Assembly (NCBI GenBank): GCA_002396885.1
Contig: DGXY01000119.1
Span: 62,234-126,233 of the forward strand
Origin: Akkermansiaceae bacterium UBA5020
Lineage (GTDB): Bacteria > Verrucomicrobiota > Verrucomicrobiia > Verrucomicrobiales > DEV007
Reading direction: 5' to 3'
Length of the DNA stretch: 64,000 nt
Numbering within the stretch: position 1 is the first letter of the stretch; each line of letters starts with the position of its first letter. The notes under the pieces are model-generated. The model saw only the letters and a program-made list of their open reading frames with translations. It made no database searches and was not told where the DNA came from. Position numbers and translations under genes: made by a program. Positions 8,403 through 16,182 of this stretch are shown in pieces.

Positions 8403-8855
8403 CTACTTGCCGTAGCTCTCCTGCCCGGCGCGGTAAGCGGCGTCGAGGAAGGCGGTGAGGTCCATCAACTGGCGCGCGCTCATGTCTTTCGTAAAGTCGG
8501 GCATGACTGGTTCTATCCCGCCGCTGGCTTCGGCCCCCGTGAGGATGGCGCGGTATTGCTCGGTGACGACGTGCCGGGGATTGGTGATGGCGATGACGAG
8601 ATCCTCGTAGCGTTTCACGAAACGAACCTGCCCGGCAAGGTTCAACTCGATCCGGCGTTGACTCTTGGGATCGGGCAGTTCCGTTTTCGCGACGGTGTGG
8701 CACTGGAGGCAATTCAGAGCGATGAAGGCCTCGCGGCCGTCATCGACTTCGCCGCCGGGAAAGCGGAATCCTCCAGGTTCGGCGGCAAGAGGGGCGATCG
8801 ATCCGAAGAGGGAAAGCAGTGGCAGGACGAGAAGGGGGAGGGCGGATTTTTTCAT
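8403..8855 (-). CDS. Small exported monoheme cytochrome c
   Basis: A 150-residue exported protein with a clean Sec signal (MKKSALPLLVLPLLSLFGS, cleavage near APLAAEP) and a single heme c attachment motif CLQCH near residue 50. A later Met in EPVMPDF may be the distal ligand, as in cytochrome c domains of the PVC group. The gene may shuttle electrons to a terminal oxidase, but no partner lies next to it. The start at 8855 was chosen because it places the signal peptide at the N-terminus; longer frames upstream lack coding character. Confidence 0.85.
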   Translation of the reverse strand: MKKSALPLLVLPLLSLFGSIAPLAAEPGGFRFPGGEVDDGREAFIALNCLQCHTVAKTELPDPKSQRRIELNLAGQVRFVKRYEDLVIAITNPRHVVTEQYRAILTGAEASGGIEPVMPDFTKDMSARQLMDLTAFLDAAYRAGQESYGK

Positions 8856-9211
8856 GGGGAAGGTTCTGTGATTATCATGCCGGTTTGGCGCGGATTTGGC
8901 GCTGCGTTTCTTGTCATTTTCCGGGCGGCGGCCGCTCGTGATGCCGGGAAGACCGGGAAGTGGCTCGAGGCGGATTCGAACCGCCGACTCGCGGATTTTC
9001 AAAGGCACTGCCGCCAATGTCGAGGCGAGGGACTGGGCGTGCCGCGATCATGGCGGACGGGATCCTGGCAGGATGCACGGGCAAACGTCCGCGAGCCAAA
9101 CGGGGCAGGGGTTTGCGCGACTTGCCCTTCACGGCCTCTCGGATATCCCCCAAATTTTCCCCGCATCAGGCGGGAGGAAAACGGTTTAGAGCGTGAAAGG
9201 AAAAGGGGGTA
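8856..9211. other. Intergenic stretch with a tRNA-Phe 3' fragment
   Basis: The region holds no convincing gene. It includes the upstream region of the cytochrome c gene and a 45-bp copy of the 3' part of tRNA-Phe at 8958-9002, listed separately. From 9003 to 9211 nothing recognisable was seen. Confidence 0.6.
8958..9002 (-). repeat. Partial tRNA-Phe copy (candidate attachment-site scar)
   Basis: Identical to 10464-10508 over 45 bp except one base (position 8989, T instead of A). It covers the end of the acceptor arm, the T arm, the variable region and the 3' anticodon stem, and stops in the anticodon loop of tRNA-Phe. The fragment has the same orientation as the intact gene, as expected for the distal site of an element integrated at the tRNA. 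It is not itself a functional tRNA. Confidence 0.85.
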
Positions 9212-10240
9212 TTAGGGACTCGCCACGCGGAAACCGACGAAGTTGTTCTCGAAGCTGGGTCTGCCGGTGTCCCGGAAGGAGGAACTCAGGATGAGCTCGG
9301 CGAGAAACCACGAACCGCCCCGCAGCCCCCGAAAATCAACGCTGATCACGGCGTCGTTCCATTCCCACACGTTCCCTCCCTGGTCGAAGGTCCCGTAAAA
9401 TCCCGCGCTTCCGGTGTAGGCACCGACAGGAGTCAAGGCATCGACTACCGAATTGAAGTTGGCCGAATTCGCTCCGCCGGGCGGTGCCTCGGCCGTTGGT
9501 GCCGCGTTGCTTTTCGTCGGGTAGAGCCAATAGTTGTCCCCGTCTCCTCCGTCGTCTGCAGGCTGATGATACGCGGCCTTGTACCACTCGTCCTCGCTCG
9601 GGATCCAGAACTTCGCGCCCCATTGGCGCGAAAAACTCACGCCGGCCACCGCGCCGTCCAAGGTGTAGGCTCCTCGCTCCGTTGTCGCCGCCGTCTGCGG
9701 CCCGGTCGGCCTCCCGTTGTGCAGCCAATTGCAGAAGCGCGCCGCGTCGAACCAGCTCACGTAGGTCACCGGTCGCGAGCCGTCCCCGATCACGCTGTAG
9801 GTGAAGCTGCCCGAACTCCCGCTCTGGTCGATCCCCTTGATTTTGTTGTCGGTTTCCATGGCCGCGTTGAACAGTCCGAACGCGTCCGTCGCCGCCACTG
9901 CGTTCAGAAACGCCGTGTATTGCGCTAGGGTCAGCTCGGTCTTCCCGATCTTGAACTCGTAGGGCACCGCTCCGAAGGTCGTGGTGTCCGCCGCATTCCC
10001 CGCATTCCCCACCGTCACCATCTCGACGAAGGCCGCGGGCGTCGGGGGCATCGTCGCCGCCGCGAGCTGCGCCTTCAAGGTCGCGATCTGTTTCTTCAGC
10101 TTCTTGATGATCCGCGCCGAGGCGCTCGAAGAGGTAGCTTCCACGCTCTGGACCAGACTCAGCGGTCCGGGCAGACTGAAGCCGAGGGCCAGAAGGAAGA
10201 GGACCGTGAGGCTTCGATGGAGGGAGGGTCGCCGGTTCAT
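9212..10240 (-). CDS. SUMF1/FGE-fold secreted protein without catalytic cysteines
   Basis: A 342-residue exported protein with a signal peptide at residues 1-31, then a short coiled-coil-like stretch (ARIIKKLKKQIATLKAQLAA) and a formylglycine-generating-enzyme-like domain. The fold is indicated by EFKIGKTELTLAQYTAFLNAV, RPVTYVSWFDAARFCNWLHNG, WIPSEDEWYKAAYH, GGNVWEWNDAV and the terminal LRGGSW...GFRVASP. The C-terminal Cys pair that gives true FGE its activity is absent, so sulfatase maturation is unlikely; a binding role or another activity is possible. The gene lies inside the 1.5-kb segment bracketed by tRNA-Phe repeats. The start at 10240 places the signal peptide first. Confidence 0.85.
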   Translation of the reverse strand: MNRRPSLHRSLTVLFLLALGFSLPGPLSLVQSVEATSSSASARIIKKLKKQIATLKAQLAAATMPPTPAAFVEMVTVGNAGNAADTTTFGAVPYEFKIGKTELTLAQYTAFLNAVAATDAFGLFNAAMETDNKIKGIDQSGSSGSFTYSVIGDGSRPVTYVSWFDAARFCNWLHNGRPTGPQTAATTERGAYTLDGAVAGVSFSRQWGAKFWIPSEDEWYKAAYHQPADDGGDGDNYWLYPTKSNAAPTAEAPPGGANSANFNSVVDALTPVGAYTGSAGFYGTFDQGGNVWEWNDAVISVDFRGLRGGSWFLAELILSSSFRDTGRPSFENNFVGFRVASP

Positions 10241-10466
10241 GGGGCGATGGTTCCAGACTCCTCCTCGAAAGCAAATAAAAAAGTGCAGCACACCGCGCAC
10301 AAGGGCCAAAGGGGGGCGGGGCTTGGAGCGCCGTCCTCGTGGTGGGTCCCTTTGGGAAAATTCTCAGCTAGCGGGCGGGAAAACGCGAGACCCGAAAGTG
10401 GCAGAGGAGTGGCAAAGAAAGAACTCTCCCAGACCAAGGAAAGTCATGAGTCACTGATCGTGAAAG

Positions 10467-10539
10467 TGGCTCGAGGCGGATTCGAACCGCCGACACGCGG
10501 ATTTTCAATCCGCTGCTCTACCAACTGAGCTATCGAGCC
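10467..10539 (-). tRNA. tRNA-Phe (anticodon GAA)
   Basis: A complete 73-nt cloverleaf on the minus strand. The seven-base acceptor stem pairs GGCTCGA with TCGAGCC. The D arm (GCTC...GAGC), the anticodon stem GCGGA/TCCGC around loop TTGAAAA, and the T arm with GTTCGAATC are all present. CCA is not encoded after the discriminator A. The 3' half is duplicated at 8958-9002, so this gene is the likely integration target of a lost element. Confidence 0.97.
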
Positions 10540-10654
10540 TTTCCACGACTTGGCAGGACGGGCGAACCCGATCCGGCAGGGGGGGAGAATTTAACCGGGC
10601 GACCGGGAATGACAACCGGAAAATGTGCCGATTTCCTTCCGACTAGATCACCGA

Positions 10655-11338
10655 TCAGAGGGGCTTCACCGCAAAACGCTCGTAGTGGACCTCGCTCTCG
10701 GGATCGTGGGCCTGGATCCCGAAGGTGCCTTCGCCGATCTTGCGTCCGGCGAAACCCGGGGCGGCGGGACCGCCTTCCGGCTCGGTGTAATCAACGGTGA
10801 CTTCGCCGTTGACCTTGATGACGATGTTTTTGCCCTTCACCGTGATTTGGTAGTCGAACCACTCGCCGTCGGTGCTCGGGGCCTTTTCGCGGACTTCGCT
10901 GTCGCCGCCCTTGGGCACCTCCTGGCCGTCCTTGAGCACGACGATGTTTTTCACGCCGTAGAGGCTGCCGGTCTTCTTGGGATCCTTATGGGTCGAGTTC
11001 ACCTGACACTCGTAGCCGGTCTCGGGCCATTTTTCGGGCTGGGGTTTGGTGTGGAAGTAGACGCCGCTGTTGGCTCCGGCGAAGGTCTTGGCGCGGACCT
11101 TCAGCTCGAAGTCCTTGAATTTTCCACCGTTCGCCTCGCCTGTGTAGAAGAGGTGGCTCCGACCGCCCTTGGCGATGAGGATCCCGTCCTTCACCGAGAA
11201 GGATTCGGGCAGCTCGGCCGAGGGGGACCAGCCCTCGAGGTTCTTGCCGTTGAACAGTTCGATGAAACCTTCCTCGGCGGTGGCGAGGGAGAGGCTCGCG
11301 GCCAGCGCGAGGAGGGAGAGAAGGGGAGCTTTGTTCAT
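10655..11338 (-). CDS. Secreted DUF1080 protein (3-keto-disaccharide hydrolase-like)
   Basis: A 227-residue exported protein consisting of one DUF1080 (concanavalin-like) domain, common and greatly expanded in PVC bacteria. Residues 1-21 form the signal peptide ending in TAEEG. Family motifs are FIELFNGKNLEGW, KDGILIAKGG, FKDFELKVRAKTFAGANSGVYF and GIQAHDPESEVHYERFAVKPL at the end. Some relatives hydrolyse 3-keto-disaccharides in the periplasm; the substrate here is unknown. The start was chosen at 11338 because the signal peptide begins there. The much longer minus-strand open frame above it is antisense to hom and not coding. Confidence 0.92.
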   Translation of the reverse strand: MNKAPLLSLLALAASLSLATAEEGFIELFNGKNLEGWSPSAELPESFSVKDGILIAKGGRSHLFYTGEANGGKFKDFELKVRAKTFAGANSGVYFHTKPQPEKWPETGYECQVNSTHKDPKKTGSLYGVKNIVVLKDGQEVPKGGDSEVREKAPSTDGEWFDYQITVKGKNIVIKVNGEVTVDYTEPEGGPAAPGFAGRKIGEGTFGIQAHDPESEVHYERFAVKPL

Positions 11339-11464
11339 GGGCGGGAATTGTGCCAGAGCACCGGTCGGGGCGCAATGCCGAAGATGCGCCGGGGGCTGGT
11401 CCGTCGTGACAGATGACGAAGGTTCCGCTTGCTTCCGGCCTTTCCGCGTCCTTTGGTTGCGCGC

Positions 11465-12766
11465 ATGTCGGTTCCCACCCTCAAGATCGGACTCGCCGGA
11501 TTTGGCAACGTCGGCGCGGGCGTTTACAAAAACCTCGCGAAGAACCGCCATTTGCTGCGCGAACGCACGGGTTATCACCTCGAAGTCGCCCGCGTCGCGG
11601 TGCGCGATCCATCGAAGGCCCGTTCTGTCGACCTGCCCGAAGGCATCGTCACGACCGACCTCCAGGAACTCGTCGACGATCCGGAAATCGACATCGTCGT
11701 CGAGCTGATTGGCGGCACCGACCGCGCTTTCGATCTGGTCAAGGCCGCGCTTGAGAAAGGCAAGGCCGTCGTCACCGGTAACAAGGCCCTCCTCGCCGAA
11801 AGGGGTAACGAACTCTTCGCCATCGCCGAATCCTGCGGGCGCCCGATCCACTACGAGGCGGCTGTGGCCGGTGGCATTCCCATCATCAAGGCGGTGCAGG
11901 AGTCCCTTATCGGCAACCACATTCAGGCTGTCGTGGGGATCATCAACGGCACCTGCAATTTCATCCTCACGCGCATGTTCGAGGCGGGGCTTTCTTACGA
12001 GGACGCCCTCGCCGAAGCCCAGGCCCTCGGCTACGCCGAGGCCGATCCGACCCTCGATGTGAATGGCTGGGACGCCGCCCACAAGGCGATCATTCTCGCC
12101 TCGCTCAGCTACGGTCGCTGGGTGCCCTGTGACCGCATCCAAGTCGAGGGGATCGAAAACGTCCGCGCCGCCGACATCGATTTCGCCGGTCGTCTCGGCT
12201 ACACCATCAAGCTCCTCGGCGTGATCCGCCTCCACGAGGATTCCGGTTCGATCGAGGTGCGGGTGCAGCCCTCGTTGATTCCCTCGAAACACATCCTTGC
12301 TTCGGTCAAGGGGGCCTACAATGCGGTGATGGTGAAGGGCGACATCGTCGGGGAAACCCTTTTCTATGGCTCCGGTGCCGGACAGGATCCCACCTCGAGC
12401 TCCGTCATCGCCGACATCGCCGACGCCGCGATGTGGACCCAGCCCGCCCTCGGCTCGGGACTCGTGACGCATTCCCTCTACGGCGAGACTCTGCCCATCG
12501 GTGAGAGCGTTTCGAAGTACTACCTCCGTGTCGAGGCCGAGGATAGGCCCGGTGTGCTCGCGCGCATCGCCACGGTGCTTGGAGACAATCAGATCGGCAT
12601 TCTCTCAGTGATCCAGCCCGAAGATCACGACGAGCAATACGCCGCCATCGTCCTGATGCTGCACTACGCACCCTACGGAGTCGTCGAGCGCGCCCTTGGC
12701 CAGATTGCGGCGCTCGATTGCGTGCGCACCCGTCCGGTCTTGCTGCGGGTGGAAGATGTGGGGTGA
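11465..12766 (+). CDS. hom: Homoserine dehydrogenase
   Basis: Cytoplasmic NAD(P)-dependent enzyme reducing aspartate semialdehyde to homoserine, the branch point to threonine and methionine. The 433-residue form has an N-terminal Rossmann motif GLAGFGNVGAG (from residue 8), NKALLAE, the catalytic-domain sequences AVAGGIPIIKAVQESL and NGTCNFILTRM, EGIENVRAADIDFA, and a C-terminal ACT domain (RVEAEDRPGVLARIATVLGDN) that normally binds threonine for feedback control. The start at 11465 places the Rossmann fold near the N-terminus. thrC follows after one intervening gene, so the locus serves threonine synthesis; no thrB is seen here. Confidence 0.97.
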   Translation: MSVPTLKIGLAGFGNVGAGVYKNLAKNRHLLRERTGYHLEVARVAVRDPSKARSVDLPEGIVTTDLQELVDDPEIDIVVELIGGTDRAFDLVKAALEKGKAVVTGNKALLAERGNELFAIAESCGRPIHYEAAVAGGIPIIKAVQESLIGNHIQAVVGIINGTCNFILTRMFEAGLSYEDALAEAQALGYAEADPTLDVNGWDAAHKAIILASLSYGRWVPCDRIQVEGIENVRAADIDFAGRLGYTIKLLGVIRLHEDSGSIEVRVQPSLIPSKHILASVKGAYNAVMVKGDIVGETLFYGSGAGQDPTSSSVIADIADAAMWTQPALGSGLVTHSLYGETLPIGESVSKYYLRVEAEDRPGVLARIATVLGDNQIGILSVIQPEDHDEQYAAIVLMLHYAPYGVVERALGQIAALDCVRTRPVLLRVEDVG

Positions 12767-12846
12767 GGGTTGTCTCGGTGGCGCGGTGTGACAAAATCGC
12801 CATCCTCTTGTGATCCCGGAGTTTCCATTTATAGGCATGCCTCGCC

Positions 12847-13506
12847 ATGGAGATACGACCAACCGACACCTGCCCTTCGCCCGGAGCGACGACGGATGCT
12901 TCCGTCCCTTCGGCGTCGACCGCCTCTGCCGCTTCGTTGCTTGGGACGGTCACCCTGCTCGTCAACGACACGCAGGTGGATGTCACGCGCCTCATCTACA
13001 TGCTGTATCTCGACATCGAGCAGCAGATCAACCGCGCCGACATGAAGGCGCAGATCACCCTCAGCACTTCGGCGATCCTCATCGGGGTCATGGTCAACCT
13101 CGGAGTGGGGGTGGACTTCAAAAAAAACGGCGGCCTCGCCGCAGGCGAATGGCTCGCGCTGATCTTCTACGGGATCTTCTTCGTGGCCATGTGCCAGGCC
13201 TTCGGGCGCGGCATCGCCGCTGCCTTTCCCCGTGCCATCCGGAAAACCCCGGGATTGAATCATCATCCCAACCTCTATTTCACCGGACAGATCATCTCGC
13301 TTTCCTCGGAAGCCTACGCGGATCTTTTCTGCCAGCAGTCGAACGACGCGGTGAAGCGATCCGTATTGGGACAGATCCATTCCAAATCGATGGTTCTCGA
13401 GGCGAAACTCCGCAACGTGCGTCTCGGCATGACCAGCCTGCTGATCGCGCTCGCGGCTTGGATCCTCGCGCGGGCGGCTTTGTTCTTCGGAACGTTGGGG
13501 AATTGA
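12847..13506 (+). CDS. Pycsar-effector-like two-helix membrane protein (PycTM/DUF5706-like)
   Basis: A 219-residue protein with two hydrophobic segments near residues 72-88 and 96-119 and a third at the C-terminus (residues 198-214). The pattern ADMKAQITLSTSAILIGVM, a polar helix entering a membrane helix, and the later KSMVLEAKLRNVRLGMTSLLIALAAW resemble the PycTM effector family, membrane proteins that in Pycsar anti-phage systems respond to cyclic pyrimidine nucleotides. No nucleotide cyclase gene is adjacent, so a defence role is not shown. The N-terminal 35 residues are Ser/Thr/Ala-rich and probably disordered. It lies between hom and thrC, both on the same strand. Family call is by pattern recognition only. 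Confidence 0.55.
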   Translation: MEIRPTDTCPSPGATTDASVPSASTASAASLLGTVTLLVNDTQVDVTRLIYMLYLDIEQQINRADMKAQITLSTSAILIGVMVNLGVGVDFKKNGGLAAGEWLALIFYGIFFVAMCQAFGRGIAAAFPRAIRKTPGLNHHPNLYFTGQIISLSSEAYADLFCQQSNDAVKRSVLGQIHSKSMVLEAKLRNVRLGMTSLLIALAAWILARAALFFGTLGN

Positions 13507-13709
13507 AGACAACACGACATCTTCACGGTCAGGAGAGGCGCCGCGGTTCGGCTTGAGATGCGGCTGCGTCGGAATTCCGGAAGTCCTGGCGGCTGCGTTC
13601 GATTCGATCTTCTCGGCTCCCCGCACTTGTCATCCGCCCGTTTCCGGCGAAGCTTCCCGACCTCCGCCCTTTTCCGTTTCAATCCCCGAAAATCGTCTTA
13701 CTTTCCCCC

Positions 13710-15068
13710 ATGGATTTTGTTTCAACGCGCGGCGGCGGTGAGCCGGTCAGTTTTAACGAGGCTTTTGCACGCGGCCTCGCCCCCGATGGTGGCCTCTACG
13801 TGCCGCGGCACCTCCCCCTCCTGCCGCAAACCATCCTCGTTGAGGACGCGCTGCCCTACGCCGCCCTCGCTTGGGATTTCCTGAGCCTCTTCGACAGCGA
13901 CCACGACAGCGAGCACCTCGTCGACATCATCGATCGCAGCTACGGCGACTTCAGCGACACGATGAACGCGCCGCTGCAGCAACTCGCCGACAATCTCTTC
14001 GTTCTCGAACTCTTCCACGGTCCAAGCCTTTCCTTCAAGGATTTCGGATTGCAGCTCATCGGCAGCCTTTTTGAGGATCAGATCGAACGCACTGGCGTCT
14101 CCATCAACGTCCTCGGGGCGACCTCGGGCGACACCGGTGCCGCCGCGATTCATGGCCTCGCTGGCAAGAAGGGGGCCAAGGTCTTCGTTCTCTACCCCGA
14201 AGGCCGCATCTCCGAGCTGCAGGAGCGCCAGATGACCTGCACGGGAGCCGACAACATCTACCCGATCCCGATCCAAGGCACCTTCGATGATGCCCAGGCC
14301 ATCGTGAAGGAGTTGATGGGCGATCTGGCCTTCAAGGAAGAGATGCGCCTCTCCGCGATCAACTCGATCAACGTCGTCCGCATCCTCGCCCAGTGCGTCT
14401 ATTACATCCACGCCTTCACCCAGCTCCCACCCGACAACCGCGACGACATCAGCTTCGTCGTTCCAACGGGCAATTTCGGCAACATCTTCGCCGGCTGGAT
14501 GGTCCACCAGATGGGCCTGCCGGTCGACCGCTTCGTCGTCGCGACGAATCAGAACGACATCCTCTACCGCCTCTTCAACAGCGGCGAATACAAGCCCGAT
14601 GCGGTGCGTCCGAGCCACGCGCCCTCGATGGATATCCAAGTCGCCTCGAATTTCGAGCGTTTCCTCTACTATCATAACGAGAAAAACGCCAAGGCAACGA
14701 TGGCGCAGATGGATCAGTTCAAGGCGGACGGATCGATCAAGATCCCGAACTTCAACGCGAGCAACTTCGCGGCGACCCGCAGCACCGACGAGGACATCCT
14801 CAAGAACATCCGCCTGGTGAAGGAGAAATACGATTACATCGTCGATCCCCACACCGCCTGCGGCTTCCAGGATCTCGATCTTTCCTCGACCCATGTCATT
14901 CTTGCGACGGCCCATCCCGCGAAGTTCCCCGACACGATCCGGAAAGCCATCGGCGAAGCCCCGACCGATCCCGCGCTCGAGAAGCTCAAGAACAAGGAAC
15001 AGGTGAAGTATCCCGTCGCGGCCACCGCCGCCGCGGTGCGCCAATTCCTCAAGGAAAACGCGATCTGA
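13710..15068 (+). CDS. thrC: Threonine synthase
   Basis: PLP enzyme that converts O-phosphohomoserine to threonine in the cytoplasm. The 452-residue protein starts with MDFVSTRGGG and a bacterial-type N-terminal domain (FARGLAPDGGLYVP). The PLP-binding lysine is in SLSFKDF (Lys110), and the phosphate-binding and cofactor motifs ATSGDTGAAA and PTGNFGNIFAGW are present. This is the longer type of threonine synthase found in many Gram-negative bacteria and yeast. It follows hom with one membrane-protein gene between, which supports a shared threonine-pathway locus. No attenuator peptide was recognised upstream. Confidence 0.97.
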   Translation: MDFVSTRGGGEPVSFNEAFARGLAPDGGLYVPRHLPLLPQTILVEDALPYAALAWDFLSLFDSDHDSEHLVDIIDRSYGDFSDTMNAPLQQLADNLFVLELFHGPSLSFKDFGLQLIGSLFEDQIERTGVSINVLGATSGDTGAAAIHGLAGKKGAKVFVLYPEGRISELQERQMTCTGADNIYPIPIQGTFDDAQAIVKELMGDLAFKEEMRLSAINSINVVRILAQCVYYIHAFTQLPPDNRDDISFVVPTGNFGNIFAGWMVHQMGLPVDRFVVATNQNDILYRLFNSGEYKPDAVRPSHAPSMDIQVASNFERFLYYHNEKNAKATMAQMDQFKADGSIKIPNFNASNFAATRSTDEDILKNIRLVKEKYDYIVDPHTACGFQDLDLSSTHVILATAHPAKFPDTIRKAIGEAPTDPALEKLKNKEQVKYPVAATAAAVRQFLKENAI

Positions 15069-15154
15069 TTCGCCGGGTCGACCCCTGCCTTCAGGCTCCG
15101 TCGCCTCGATCAAGTGACTTCCCTTCGGTAGCCGGGATGCGCTAGAACTCCCTG

Positions 15155-16081
15155 ATGCCCTCCCGTCCCACCCGTCGCGATTTTCTTCTTACCGCCGCCT
15201 CGGCCGCCGCGATGAGCGCCTTGCCTCGCTCCGCCTCGGCCGCCGTCGACGGCGACATCGATGCCCATGTCCATGTCTGGACTCCCGATGTCGCGAAGTA
15301 TCCCCTCGCCTCCGGCTTCGATGTCTCGCAAATGAAGCCGGCGAGCTTCACGCCCGAAGAACTCTTCGTCCACACCAAAGCGAACGGGGTCGGGCGCATC
15401 GTGCTCATCCAGATGAGCTATTACCGCTTCGACAACCGCTACATGCTCGACACGATGGATCGCTTTCCTGGCGTCTTTTCCGGCGTGGCGATCGTCGACG
15501 AGAGCGCCGCCGATCCCGCTGGGGCGATGCGCGAGCTCGCGGCAAAAGGCGTGCGCGGTTTTCGGATCAACCCGGGAGGGACTCCTCTCGATGCCTGGAT
15601 CGGTTCGCCGGGCATGGCGAAGATGTGGGGAGCGGCCGCCGACGAAGGGCTCGCGATCTGCCCGCTTATCGGACCCGAGGCGCTGCCTGCGATCGGGAAG
15701 ATGTGCGAACGTTTTCCGAAGACACGCGTCGTCATCGACCACTTCGCGCGGATAGGAGCCGACGGCGTGATCCGCGACGAGCAGCTTGAGTCGCTCGCCC
15801 GTCTTGCGGATCATGCCCACGTCCATGTGAAGACCTCAGCTTTCTACGCCCTCGGCAAGAAACAGCCGCCCTACACCGATCTCGCGCCGATGATCCGGCG
15901 AATGCGCGATGCCTTCGGGGCGGACCGCCTCCTATGGGCGAGCGATTGTCCCTACCAGGTCGGCCCCGGGCATGAGTATGCCGCCGCGATCAGGCTGGTG
16001 CGCGAGGGGCTTGATTTCCTCAGCGATCAGGAGAAGGCCGCGATCCTCCACGACACCGCCGAGCGGGTTTTCTTCGGGTGA
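15155..16081 (+). CDS. Tat-exported amidohydrolase (amidohydrolase-2 / PDC hydrolase-like)
   Basis: A 308-residue metal-dependent hydrolase of the TIM-barrel amidohydrolase-2 family. The N-terminus carries a twin-arginine signal (RRDFLLTAASAAAMSALP), so the enzyme is folded in the cytoplasm and exported. The metal-binding start motif DAHVHVW (His38 and His40) and later DHFARIG and WASDCPYQVGPG are characteristic of this group, which includes 2-pyrone-4,6-dicarboxylate lactonase and related lactonases. The substrate is unknown; neighbours give no pathway context. Its stop is followed after 13 bp by a REPIN-like repeat. Confidence 0.88.
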   Translation: MPSRPTRRDFLLTAASAAAMSALPRSASAAVDGDIDAHVHVWTPDVAKYPLASGFDVSQMKPASFTPEELFVHTKANGVGRIVLIQMSYYRFDNRYMLDTMDRFPGVFSGVAIVDESAADPAGAMRELAAKGVRGFRINPGGTPLDAWIGSPGMAKMWGAAADEGLAICPLIGPEALPAIGKMCERFPKTRVVIDHFARIGADGVIRDEQLESLARLADHAHVHVKTSAFYALGKKQPPYTDLAPMIRRMRDAFGADRLLWASDCPYQVGPGHEYAAAIRLVREGLDFLSDQEKAAILHDTAERVFFG

Positions 16082-16094
16082 CTGGCCCCGCCCC

Positions 16095-16182
16095 GTAGCC
16101 ATGAGCGTGAGCGAATGGACCCGGATGGCAGGACGACCCCCAAAATCACGCGACGCCTCCACTCGCTCACGCTTGTGGCTAC
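16095..16182. repeat. REPIN-like inverted repeat, copy 4 (remote)
   Basis: About 9 kb from the transposase relic, between two convergent genes. The arms are GTAGCCATGAGCGTGAGCGA and TCGCTCACGCTTGTGGCTAC. The right end supplies the TAG stop of the aminotransferase gene on the minus strand (16179-16181), as copy 1 does for the rhodanese-fold gene. Confidence 0.8.

Noticed and set aside
9212..10240. A sulfatase-activating formylglycine-generating enzyme.
   Set aside because: The catalytic Cys residues of true FGE are not present.
11339..12472. N-terminal extension of the DUF1080 protein to 12472.
   Set aside because: The extension is antisense to hom and lacks any domain; the signal peptide begins at 11338.
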